A DNA stretch of 64,000 nt from Epiperipatus broadwayi (lineage: Eukaryota > Onychophora > Udeonychophora > Euonychophora > Peripatidae), in contig JAQFVV010000185.1 of the NCBI GenBank assembly GCA_028023455.1, positions 58,001-122,000 on the forward strand, read 5' to 3'. Positions 32,516 to 43,440 of this stretch are shown in pieces. A program made the position numbers and the translations under genes. Within the stretch, counting starts at the first letter, position 1, and the number at the start of each line of letters is the position of its first letter. The notes under the pieces are model-generated. The model saw nothing but the letters and a program-made list of their open reading frames with translations. It made no database searches and had not been told where the DNA came from.

Positions 32516-34716
32516 TGTAACGATTCGGAGAAAGCGACTTAACGTTAACTGCACTACAGGGCGCCATCTAGGCATTTGAACCTAGAAAAATTTATAAAGT
32601 AGGCAGATACGTAAGTAAAAAAAAAAAAATTTTTTTTTTTTTAAAATTTTGATTCCGGTCGTTAGCCCATGTCACTAGCTCAGTGGAATAGCAGAGATTT
32701 AATAAGATAATATCCTATCTAATTATATTTCAATATTAAAAAAATAAATAAAATAAGCCACTGCCAGTAATTAACATTCAAAAATTTATTTACGCACATA
32801 TATATATATAAGATTTAAAATTGTTTTAGTATCAGTTTACATTTTAACATTTAACATTATTTTTAACTTTACTTTAATTTACATTCAATTACTATTATAT
32901 TATAATTTTACATTTTAATTAAGTTCGCACATATAAATTTATGAAAGCTTGTTTATAATGTTGAATATAGATTGGTTACATAGATTTCACAGTCAAAAAC
33001 ATTCCAAAATAAACATAAATGATCAAAATACAAAATTATTGATTACTGACAATTGCGGAGGGAAATTTATATGTAACCCAATAGTATTCACCATAAGATA
33101 CTTGCGTTGTCACCAATAACTTAAAAGACATCCCAATAAATACATTTTAGATACTCACCGTAAGGTATCATTATTTATCGAATGTCTATATATTTTGATC
33201 AAATATGAAAACCCAAAACATACTTAACCGATAACCAATCCATGCAAGCGTCTATAAACAACTTAAATTTAATGCATTTTTATTTAGGGTCAAGTATGAA
33301 TAGACCACATAGATTTGCTTTTGAAAATAAACATTGTATCCCTATTTAACCTTAGGTTAAAATTTGTAGTCAAACCGGCATCAATTCATCTGATATATCG
33401 ATGTATTTAATGTAATAAAATACGGCAGCACAAAAAGTTAAGAGAAGAAATTGCTTCTCATGAGATAGGAATATTACATCTATCTGCAAAGAAGAGCAAT
33501 AAAACAAAAAACTCCATAGAAAGGAACTGCGGTATCCGACTTATAATTCCTTCCATAGGCAAACGGAAGTGTGCGGCGTATGAAGCGATTCTGCCCGTAG
33601 CGAATCAATATTACATCTACTAATCACACCAATATATCCAATCCATTGACCCAATTCAACAACGAAACAAATAACCTAAGATTACCCTCCCCTAATATAA
33701 CTTTACAAATCTATACAACCATTCACGCCCGACTTAAGTTTAACATTTATATAATTTACCTTAATGGAAAACAGAAATCATAATAAAACTTAAAGAACAA
33801 AAAAGTAAATAAATAAATGGAAATGATTTTAAATATATATAAAAAAAAGAAATACATCAAATAACATTATTAATAAATTAAGTTGGTCAGATAGGATAAT
33901 ATTGCAATCATTTAACTCTGGAAAGTTTAATTTAATGTTCATTATTTATAAAGTTCTTACAGTTTAAAACAGTTCCTCTTTATCTGTTGCTTGCCATGAA
34001 TGTGAATTCCCACGCCGTCCTAAGATTGATATTCTGTTCATTAGGAGGTTTTTTAGTTTAATTGGTCCTCAATGTAGGAAACGATAGTTCATTTCTCCTT
34101 TCTTTAACAGCTGAAAGAATTGACAGTGCGTCTGTCAACTCCTTCACTTCCAACTCCGTACTACTACATATAGTCACATCGTAATAATAAATTTCCAGTC
34201 ACTAATTAATAAATTCCAAATTTTCCTTTTATACGTATTCGAAGGATTGACTTGGCATTATGTCATCGATGTGTTGATCCTTTCGCTGAGGTCCGATTTC
34301 CCGATGGATTTCTTTCATTGGCTATTTGTTTCTATTGTTTTCCTATCTGACCACTGTTTTTACATTTAAATGCCCAAGGCTGGTTTACATTTGACTAATT
34401 AAATTTATCATTTCCATTTCTGATTAATTAACCTGTTTTCCAAATCAAAGATATATTTAAAGATAAATTTAAAGATATAATTTTATCTCCAAATCTTTTT
34501 AAGTTTTTGTTTTTAAAATACCTTTTCTATTTTTAATACAGTTTTATTTTAATAATTTTTTTTTATCTGTGCGATTTAATATATACGGGTTTAAGATGAT
34601 ATTTAATTTCAATTTTTAATTCTTAAAGAAAATTTTTAAATGTGAACTTTTTAATTTACTTTCATGTTTAATAAAAAAAACAAAAAACAATGTAACGAAC
34701 GTCTGTGCTCGTTACA
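32516..34716 (-). repeat. LTR, right arm of palindrome (inverted)
   Basis: A 2,201-bp inverted copy of the left LTR. It starts exactly at the LTR terminus (TGTAACGATTCGG) with a 2-nt overlap (TG) with the tRNA copy, and ends GTGCTCGTTACA. It differs from the left arm by scattered substitutions and small indels. Confidence 0.85.
34248..34262 (-). promoter_or_regulatory. TATA box region in right LTR
   Basis: Counterpart of the TATA box at 30749; on the minus strand TATAAAAGG lies close to this interval (plus-strand CCTTTTATACG, about 34224-34235). The palindrome thus carries two promoters that face inward, towards the tRNA-Lys centre. Position approximate. Confidence 0.4.
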
Positions 34717-35890
34717 ATAAATATATAAAAAAGATGATAAAGAAAATATTAGAAAATAGAGATCTATTAGTCTTTTATTGATTCTGAAATAATTACAACT
34801 AGTTTACAACAAACTTTAGATTTTAATCAACCAAAAAAAACATACTGGATTTAAACTGGTTTTAGAATAGTGAATTACATTCAAGTATTGAAAGAAAGTT
34901 ATAGAAAGAACCAATGAATATTAGTTGCTATTATGCTTTGGATTTGTAGATTATGAAAAGAAATTTAATTCTATAAACATATCTATATTGATTAAAGCAA
35001 TGGATCATCAAATATATAGACACATAATGTTGTCATAGTTCTAAAGAATATTTATCAAAATGCAACAGCAATGATTAAATTACATAGTGATACTAAGAAG
35101 GTTAACATTGTGAAGGGTGTAAGATAGGACAATTTTATATCTTTAAAACGTTTTACAGAAGTTTTATAAGAAATAGTTTATAGAATAAAATGGAAAGCTA
35201 AGTGAGTAAAAATAAATGAAGATTGTTTAAGTCATCTTGATTTTGCAAATAATGTGGTTGTTATTGCAAATAATATGTCACAGTTTCAGGAAATATTGCA
35301 AATGTTATCAAATAAAATTAAGAAATTAGGACTAAAAATAAGTGCTAAAAGACTAAAGTAATGTTCAATGAATTTTTTCAAAAGAAGAAAATAAAGATTG
35401 ATAATGATGAATTAGAAAAAGTTAATGACTACAAATACTTGGATCAAATTATTAATACATATGGAAACATAAAGAATAAAATTAATAATAGGATTAAACT
35501 TGGGTGGATTGCTTTTGGTAGAAATAACTTAATATTAAAAAGAAATATGCTTATGAGATTGAAAAGGAAGGTTTTTATTAAATGTGTTTCACCAGTTCTT
35601 AGTTATTATTTGAGACTTGGACACTTAACAGAAAAGCAATATAGAGACTTCTGGCAACTCAACAAAGTATAATGAGATATATGTTAGAAGTAAAAGAAGA
35701 GACCAAAAATAAAATTCAAGGGTAAAAAAACAAACTCATATTAATGATATCATTAAAAGAATTAAGAGATCTGAAGTGGATCTGAATGAATATATTTCAA
35801 AAAGAAATAATAATTGATGAATAATTGAAATTTTAAACCAGATTTTTAAAAAACCTAGAAAAAAAAATGATGTAGATGGGTGAAATACAT
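34717..35890 (+). pseudogene. RTE copy A, right piece (RT and C-terminus)
   Basis: It continues the RTE match from 30265, aligning to 52395 through about 53560 of the better copy. The RT segment is recognisable (GFVDYEK near 34938, then the region equivalent to FADD near 35235-35255) and the later C-terminal piece at 35361-35672 (NDYKYLDQIINTYGN, VSPVLSYYLRLGH) is open for 103 codons. There are many stops and frameshifts and the 3' tail is missing. Non-functional. Confidence 0.8.
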
Positions 35891-35953
35891 TTTTCTGGTA
35901 TGATGTAAAGATGATAGGTTAGTAAATTGATAATGTTTGAAAATGATTAATAC

Positions 35954-36305
35954 ACTTAGGAGCACTTTCGACTATCCTTGTAAACTTTGTCAACTAACAC
36001 TTTGAAAAGCTAACCTTCCCACCATTCCACAAATTAAATAATAATGTTTCAGCATCCATTTTTTATGATCATAATAAGTCATGTATTTAAGGTTTTAACT
36101 TCAATTATAATATTATAAAAATATTGCAAATTTAAAAAATAACAATAAAAATGAAAAAAAAAAAAGCTATGCTAATATACAAATACAAACAAGACTTAAT
36201 TAATAGACAGACAGCAAACATTAAGATCACAGAATTGTGGGAACATTAACCTTTCAAAGTGTTAGTGTACAAAGACTATGAGGATAGTCAAAAGCACTCC
36301 TAAGT
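35954..36305. mobile_element. MITE with ~75-bp terminal inverted repeats
   Basis: Ends ACTTAGGAGCACTTTCGACT and, on the other strand, ACTTAGGAGTGCTTTTGACT. Similarity extends about 75 bp inwards (CTAACACTTTGAAA). There is no open frame. The TTAGGAG-type end and a possible TA target suggest Tc1/mariner origin, but the duplication is not clear. Confidence 0.7.
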
Positions 36306-36420
36306 AAATAAAATTTTTAAAGTTATACTTTACACATATATATATAATTATTGTATTTATAAATATTCAATTATAAGATTACATATATTGGTTTGAAAAA
36401 AATACAGACATTGAATTATA

Positions 36421-36439
36421 ATATTATTATACACACACG

Positions 36440-36471
<32 letters not shown>
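36421..36471. repeat. (CA)n(TA)n microsatellite
   Basis: CA repeats passing into TA repeats. Confidence 0.9.
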
Positions 36472-39400
36472 AAGTTTTCATTGAAAAATCTAAGAGATGG
36501 TCTTTTCTAAGATTGAAAATCATTAGAACTATCAAATGAAATATTTTCACCCTTAATATACATGAAAAAAATTTAATAACATGTAGTTTCTCAGAACATT
36601 GATTTATGCAGCATGTTGACAAATATGAGTGATAAAGAAATGCATTATTCCATTTTTCCATCAATTATACCTTCCACTAAACATCTTCATAAAATGTAGT
36701 TATGAGAAAAGAAAGCCATTAAAAATGCATCAACAGTGAGCACTTTTCAAATACTGATATCCAATAATAGGAGAATTCTTTTCTTTAACCTATTTTTGTT
36801 CTTGAAAAAAAATAATTAAAAGATTAATTTTTTTTTAGCTATTTTCACAGTTTGAATAATATTTTGCAAGAGATTTGCAACTACTGTATAGAACAAAAAA
36901 AGCCTCTATGGAACCAAATTAATCTGAACCATTTTTTGATACCAATTCTCTTAGTAAGTGGTTTGTGATATCAATTTTAACTTGCATTGTAAAAATCAGC
37001 CAAAAATTATAATACAGGAAATATGGTAAGATTAATCCACTAAGAATTTGTATAATTTTTATCAATGAACAATAAAATAAAAAAAAAAAATAGTGAAAAA
37101 TCTATAGTCAGAAAATTCACAGGAGCTGAATGATAGCAAACACTTTACCAATTTCATAAAAACTGAACTAAAGCTTGATATAATCCATTTAAATTTTAAT
37201 CTCTTTAACCAAGTTAATGAACCAATCACTAATCCATGAGCACAAGATCAGCTCAGTGATAAAGTTTTTTCTGATTAGGGGGGGGGGATTTGGTTTTATT
37301 GTGATGCATTAAAGTATTATAACCTTCCAGCATTCTATCATGGCAATTTCATTTGATCATTCCAAGATCATAAAATTTCCACATTGAGCAGTAAAGGAAA
37401 AGGAAGATCACAGAAAGCTTTATCATACCACTAGACAAACTCTGAAGAGAGATCAGCATAATTGACAATTAAAGTAATCGTAGTCATAAAAAAACACTCC
37501 ATTAACCGTGAATGATAATGCATTTGTAAATGATGCTGTGTTGATTATGAACATGCCTTATCATAAATAGAAGAAGTTCTATCTGGTTCAGAAGATAAAT
37601 TAGAAGATTTTCCTCAATTATTTGGTTGCAATATAGACTTTATATTCTTAAGCTCATGAATTTTGTGTGCAGAATAAGACTAATTAGCATGTTCATGGAG
37701 TAAATCTAATGCTTTTGTATTATGTTCATGAAATTAATGGACATTGTATGACATTAAAGAAGATTTTTTTAGCTCTAATCAATTCTCTTTTGGTGTTATG
37801 TGGTACCACATTTGTAGAGGTAAATGAGGTTATCCTGAATAAACAGGAGACCAAACTACTGGATTTAAACTTTGGACATGTGATCATTGGGATCATAAGG
37901 TAGAAGTTAATGAGAAGACACATATTGATGATGCATGCATTGTAAATATGATAAATGAACAATGGGAGGTTGTCCCACACATTTAGAAATTTGATTTTTT
38001 TGACTATTAGAATTATTTTTGTTTTTGTCTTTAGGAGTCCAGAGTTTATTCTTTTTTAATTTCAAATCACTATTTTCACTAGAGTTAGAAAGTTTAAGGA
38101 CATCTTTTTTTTATGAGAATCTTTTTGATCCTTTGAAGAAAGGATTAAATTATTTTTTGGGGGTTTTATTACAAATTACTGAGGTTTAGGTTCAGTTTTT
38201 TCAACAATTAATTCTTTTCGTTTGTTTCATTTCTAAATTACAATTTGTCCTAAAAATATAATACTATCTCATTTCTTCACTATGATCAAACAGCATAATT
38301 ATTTCATGCATAGATGTAAGTCATGGACACTGATAAAACAAACTAAGCTACACTATAAATAAGTGATAACTTTTACTTATTATATAACATTATTTATATA
38401 AAATTAAAAAATTTACTGAGTACCAGGAACAAAAAGAAGATATGTACTTAAATCTTAAATGAGATTTTATCATTAGTGAGTAATTGAAATAATGCCCGCC
38501 AGCAGGAATATTTATATAAATAGGTATAGGTGAGAATTATTCAATAAATTACAAATGAAATTTCATTACTATCCTATTAAAGCTTATATGAGTTAATGTT
38601 AGCATTCTGGACAAATTTTAAAAGGACCATAATAATATTTAATCCATATCAGCCACTATTGTTACAGAACATGATAATCCAATAGTTTAACATTTGGACA
38701 AAATTATGGCATCTACCATTAAGTATAATAAATATTTATGAAAGCAATGTACTGTATAATATACTGGTTTACATGTTGATGTAAATTTATTTCAAAAGAT
38801 TAAAAACGTGTTTTGGGAGAGAACAAAAATCAATGAAAATTTTTACTAGGAGAAATCAAAATGTTAAAAAAAAACACCTTCTAATTGAATTATTAAAAAA
38901 ATGATGAAAAAGCAAAATTCTTCATAAGTATAATAGTGGAAAAAAATATTTTCTTAATAACTTTTTTAGTCTCAAAAGGAATTTTATTGACTTAGTATAT
39001 TACAATAGGAATGAAAAAACAAACATAATATAAAGAACTTTACATATTCACAATTTTGTTAAAATTAGAAAAAATAAAATATTACATATTGTTAAACATA
39101 CAATATTGTAATGAATATACTTGACAAAAAATAAGATATTGACAAATTATAGTTGGAACACCTCACTATAGATTAGAACACTGTTGAATAAGTAACCATA
39201 TAGCTGCAAATAGATCTGGAGGAGTAATTGTTTTGTCTCTCTGTTTAATTGTATCTAGCTTGTTTTTAAATGCGTTCAGGTGTTTTCTTGTATTACTGTT
39301 GTAAAGAAATAAGCATATTGTGCAGCCACAGAGTATAAAGCATAAATGTGATGGGATTTATTTCAGCAAAGCAAACTTTTGGAAATAAGTTAATTATCAA

Positions 39401-40230
39401 TTGAATTGTATTAGTATTTCTCAAAAATATTTTTGTGATGTATGACTGGGGAATCTTGTAGGCTATTACACTTTAGAAAAGTGTTTTTGATCTTCTTAGT
39501 CCTTGAGACCTAATTAACATATAGTTTCTATATTGACCAGAGTTTTTTGTACCTCAAAAAGAATAATGTAGGCAAAGGCTATTTTGATTATAAAAGTGAA
39601 ATATTTTGGCAAGTGCCAAGCATTCGGAGAGTCAGCACCTTCATTTATGTTTGGATATAAAAGAGCATAAATTTTAAAGCAATATACTTTAATAAATTTC
39701 GTTTACTTTTTGTTTAATTATTTCAGAATTGTATAATGTATTTAGATATATAATTAGATGTAATCAATATTTATTTATGCACAATTAATAGAGTATTGTA
39801 GTTTAATTGTTTTTTATCATTACTTTATTTTGTACTACATTTAAAATCAAAAGAAATTATAACTATTTAAATTAATTGCTAATCTTTTCTCTATAAAAGC
39901 AGCCTAGGGCTTAATAAGATAATAATGAAGTTTTGGATAAAAAATATTTCATATATATAAATAAATAAAAAATAAATGTCAAAAACTTCTGTTTAAAATA
40001 TGTCTTTTAAATAGTAATTTATTCTATGTATTATTCTTCAGATTGTAAGCTTAAATAATTAATGAACACTAGTTGTTAGTGCTACAAATAGATCTCCAAA
40101 ATAGTTTCTAACTATTGATTTTCACAGTATTGCTAGATCTACACAACTACATAAGCAAGTTGTCTTGAGTAGAAAATTTTTAAATATTTTTGAATTGTAA
40201 GCTGGCAGATATGTAAATACTAACGTTCAA
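36472..40230. other. Long AT-rich stretch without recognised genes
   Basis: No repeat family, RNA motif or clear coding segment. Positions 37690-37980 are open on both strands for 64-84 codons (plus LLDLNFGHVIIGI) with no known domain. A G run occurs at 37278-37285. Positions 39180-39620 are slightly less AT-rich without a recognisable feature. Confidence 0.45.
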
Positions 40231-40231
40231 A

Positions 40232-40275
40232 ACTCCTCATTGACGAAGACCATTATCTGAAAACTGATCTGGGGT
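40232..40275 (+). ncRNA. Hammerhead relic
   Basis: CTCCTCATTGACGAAGACC...TGAAAACTGATCTGGGG keeps the family 1/2 framework (CTCCTCA, NTGANGA, GAAA, TC, TGGGG). C3 is changed (TTGACGA), and stems II and III are disrupted. A dead isolated copy. Confidence 0.6.
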
Positions 40276-40336
40276 ATAATAAAGCACTACTATTTAGTGT
40301 CTACTGATGAATAAAGCTCATATAGATATCTTAGGA

Positions 40337-40450
40337 GGAGAATAAATTAGAATGAATTATTCCTTCTAAATATATATATATATTGATTTTAAGGAGAATA
40401 AATTAGAATGAATTATTCCTTCTAAATATATATATATATTGATTTTAAGG
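40337..40450 (+). repeat. 56-bp perfect tandem duplication
   Basis: GGAGAATAAATTAGAATGAA starts at 40337 and 40393; both 56-bp copies include a short (TA)n and appear identical. The start of a third copy (GGAGAA) is at 40449. Confidence 0.95.
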
Positions 40451-40935
40451 AGAAACAATTATATACAACGATGTTAAATACAATTTATTTTTCATTTATA
40501 TGTTTCTATAATGACTTAATAATCAAGTTTATTATATTGTTTTAAAACTTTTAACATGAAGCACAGAAAACTGACAATTCAGAGATATACCCACTATGTG
40601 TAAACTTTTTGTTATCTGTTACTTATGTCTTCTAACTTGTATTAAAATCTACATTGAGCTTTACATTCTCTTATTTAATGAGCTTTCATATAGAAGTCCG
40701 TATTAATTTATTTATTTTTGTTGTTTTCTTATTTTTTTTAATTAGGTTTATATATCTGCCTTGTTTTTAATTTTATTAATGTTTTACTACTAACTATATT
40801 AAATATAAAATAATATTGAAAAGTTGTGAAAGGAATAATATATTAGGACATTTTATAACTAAAGAGAATGAAATTTATCACATTATTAATGTAAATATTG
40901 ACAATATCCAGAAATAATAATTGCCATACTTTTAA
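40451..40935. other. AT-rich DNA, no gene seen
   Basis: No feature recognised. Confidence 0.5.
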
Positions 40936-41335
40936 ACTATTATAGATCCACTGAAGGATGAATGTTTCTCCACTCTATAACTTCTTTTCTTTACATCAGA
41001 TCAACAAATTTCTTTATTTTATCCATCCATCTCAGATATAGTTTATTTTAAATTTTTTATAATTACTTGGGATCCAATTTAAAAGTTCAACTTCCATTTA
41101 TTGTGATCTCTTCTAAAATATATATTCAATTCAGGTTTATTTTAAACCTGTAATTTTTTCAATAATGCCAGTAGTATCTGTTTGTTCTATCAATCACATA
41201 TTTTGTTTTTGATCTTTTTACTCGTAATGTACATCAATCTGTACTTTATTGAGTGATTTGAAGTATCTCAGATTCATAAGTAAAAACTAATAATACATAT
41301 CTATTCAAAAATATAAATATATCTTTCATAAATAC
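40936..41335 (-). pseudogene. Decayed RTE 3' fragment
   Basis: The minus strand matches the C-terminal region and 3' end of the RTE copy (53250-53660): ATCCATCCATCTCA (near 41022), CACTGAAGGATGAATGTTTCTCC (near 40950, in two parts) and GATCTCTTCTAAAATAT. It lacks a clear (CAT)n tail and is full of stops. Confidence 0.7.
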
Positions 41336-41927
41336 CTTTATATATTATTTCTAAACCTACGTAATTTATTTATATATATTAAAAAAAAACATTTTAATAA
41401 CATTTGATTTAGAATTTATGTTTTGATCGAATTTCTTTAAATTAATCAAAGAAAATGGGATTTCTCTTTTTTTTCTCTTTTCTCTGAAGTATTATAACTT
41501 TTAATAAACAAATTTAAAATGACATTTAATTACCGTAAATGATATTTAAAATAAGATTTTAATACCTTTTGACATCTAATAAATAATAATATAAAGTGTT
41601 AAATAATTTCAATTAATACTTAAATAATTAAATCTTAATATTATTTATTATGTTATACTTGATAAATATTTTTGTTTGTAAATCAAAACACTTTGAAAAA
41701 AAAAATATTTGCTAAATTTTTTAAAATAATCTCTAAAGAAATCAGCATGAATTAATTTTTATGGACAGTCTTTAAAATTTACATTTGTACAATCCTCTAA
41801 TTATTTATACATATTGTAAAAAAAATAACTTAGCATTGAGATATTACCCAATCATTCATCTATAAGAGTTAAGTAATGAAATAAAAAATAATTAATCAAA
41901 GATATTGTTAAAGTATTTTTTCAACTT
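41336..41927. other. AT-rich DNA, no gene seen
   Basis: No feature recognised. Confidence 0.5.
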
Positions 41928-41994
41928 CTATAATCTTATTGTAGACTAAATGGGTTCGAACTATAATCTTATTGTAGACTAAATGGGTTCGAAC
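41928..41994 (+). repeat. 33-bp tandem duplication with B-box-like sequence
   Basis: CTATAATCTTATTGTAGACT starts at 41928 and 41961; each copy ends TGGGTTCGAAC, which fits the pol III B-box consensus GGTTCGANNCC. The second copy continues TTGTCGCAACCCCC. It may be a remnant of a tRNA-derived repeat. Confidence 0.75.
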
Positions 41995-42432
41995 TTGTCG
42001 CAACCCCCAGATTAGAAGCATGTAATATATATATATATATACGAAGATAGGCTAAATGACAGAAATGCAGTAATGATACATATCTCTAACAACATTGAAT
42101 AAATTTTACTGCTTTAAAAATAAATGACCCTTGTTTGAATACTATAATACGCCATGCAATTATAATATATATATATAGAGAGAGAGAGAATATTTCATTT
42201 AATAAAATATACATTAAGATTTTACCTAGTAAAAAAAACATTAAGATTTACATTTCAAATTAATAAACTATACGTTAAGATTTGATTTACTAACAGAAAC
42301 ATTAAGATTCACCCCCATCCCTTTTCTGATATTTAAAATAAATCAATCCCACTTTCATTGATTTTACAATAAGTGAAATATATAAGTACTTTATTTGATA
42401 TTTTAAGCATAGACTATTTTAAGAGTATAGAA

Positions 42433-42447
42433 AAAAATAACTAGCAG

Positions 42448-42481
<34 letters not shown>

Positions 42482-42523
42482 CTGCTAGTTATTTTTATAT
42501 ATGTGTGTGTGTGTGTGTGTGTG
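42433..42523. repeat. Perfect palindrome around (TA)n, plus (TG)n
   Basis: AAAAATAACTAGCAGT, a (TA)n core of about 32 bp, and ACTGCTAGTTATTTTT form a perfect palindrome (about 42433-42496). A (TG)n run follows (about 42501-42523). Confidence 0.9.
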
Positions 42524-43122
42524 TAAAACAATCAAGTCACCCTTATTTTAAAATTAAATAAATAATATTTTATAAGATTTCAAAGCGTTAATTAGCTTGA
42601 GTTCTGGATTTACAGAGTTAAACAAATCAAACTTTATATTAAAAACGAACCTAAAATGTTGATTCATAAAACAATCTGGCGAACGTATTAATTTACAATG
42701 CATTATATATATATATATATATATATTTAAAGAGGACATTAATAACCTTTTCATGAAGATTTAGTTTAAAAAAATGACAGAAAAGATTTTAGAAATTAAG
42801 CTCGCCAGGTTGTGAGGTTGACATTTTAATAATAAGCAAGTAGATATATAAATCAAATAATAAACACATATAAATAAATGACCACACCAAGTTAAAGAAA
42901 GTTAAGAGCACATGAGAGAGAATTAAATTTATATAAATTATCTAAGAGCAAATTACATGTTATTTATATATAAAAAAAAACACATCTTAATTTAAAAGAT
43001 AGAAAATTAAACAATACATTAAAATCTTGATAGCAGGATTTGAGATTAGTGAGGCTAGATTCATTTTCAAATAGTAGCATAAAAGTTACCTTGTGCAAAT
43101 TTAATAAGTCTATTTTCAAAGT
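42524..43122. other. AT-rich DNA with a short (TA)n
   Basis: A (TA)n tract at about 42704-42726; nothing else recognised. Confidence 0.5.
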
Positions 43123-43440
43123 ATGGCTCATGCATGGCAAATTGAGGATCCAAATGAATTCTTCTTGGTGACAGCAAGCTTCTCTATTAGCATTTTAAAA
43201 GTTCTCCATCGGTCTTTACTTTCTTTCAGGGCAGCAGTTAAATGGTACATTAGCGGGAAGAATGACCTACCAGGGTCAGCAAGAGGGTGGATTTACAACT
43301 ACATTGTTCTAGATTTCAAGCAATGTGTAATATCTTTACAATCTGATCTTTCAATAGTAGCTCATCTCATCCGTTCTTCAAAATTCAGTCATTTTATACT
43401 TTTTCTTTTATCAGTTGTTTTTGAAAGATGCAATTGTTAG
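43123..43440 (+). CDS. Unrecognised 105-codon open frame, doubtful
   Basis: The longest Met-started frame of ordinary composition between 36 and 51 kb. The region is less AT-rich than its flanks. The product starts MAHAWQIEDPNEFFLVTASF and shows no motif I know; it has a hydrophobic stretch near the C-terminus. No promoter, splice site or neighbour supports it. It may be a chance frame in a decayed element. Confidence 0.15.
   Translation: MAHAWQIEDPNEFFLVTASFSISILKVLHRSLLSFRAAVKWYISGKNDLPGSARGWIYNYIVLDFKQCVISLQSDLSIVAHLIRSSKFSHFILFLLSVVFERCNC

Larger units (their letters stand above)
30266..34716. mobile_element. LTR / tRNA-Lys / inverted LTR palindrome
   Basis: A 4,451-bp near-perfect palindrome: left LTR (30266-32463), a 2-nt linker, a copy of about 50 nt of tRNA-Lys(CUU) (32466-32515), then the same LTR inverted (32516-34716). 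It is flanked by ATAA at 30262-30265 and 34717-34720 and interrupts one RTE copy, so it seems to have integrated as a unit. Arms differ at few positions by eye. Both outer ends are LTR 5' (U3) ends and both inner ends are U5 ends, the reverse of what a normal provirus or 2-LTR circle gives. No gag or pol lies inside. An aberrant reverse-transcription product that integrase could use is the likely origin. Confidence 0.88.

Noticed and set aside
30266-34716. Palindrome as a pure assembly or amplification artefact
   Set aside because: Unique 50-nt tRNA centre, arm differences, exact LTR termini and a 4-bp target duplication within an RTE copy all argue for a real insertion, though long-read confirmation is still needed.
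37690-37980. Overlapping open frames on both strands as a gene
   Set aside because: No motif, no splice or promoter context and similar openness on both strands.
42175-42310. ACATTAAGATTTAC repeats as a structured array
   Set aside because: Four short imperfect copies with irregular spacing in AT-rich DNA; too weak to separate from chance.
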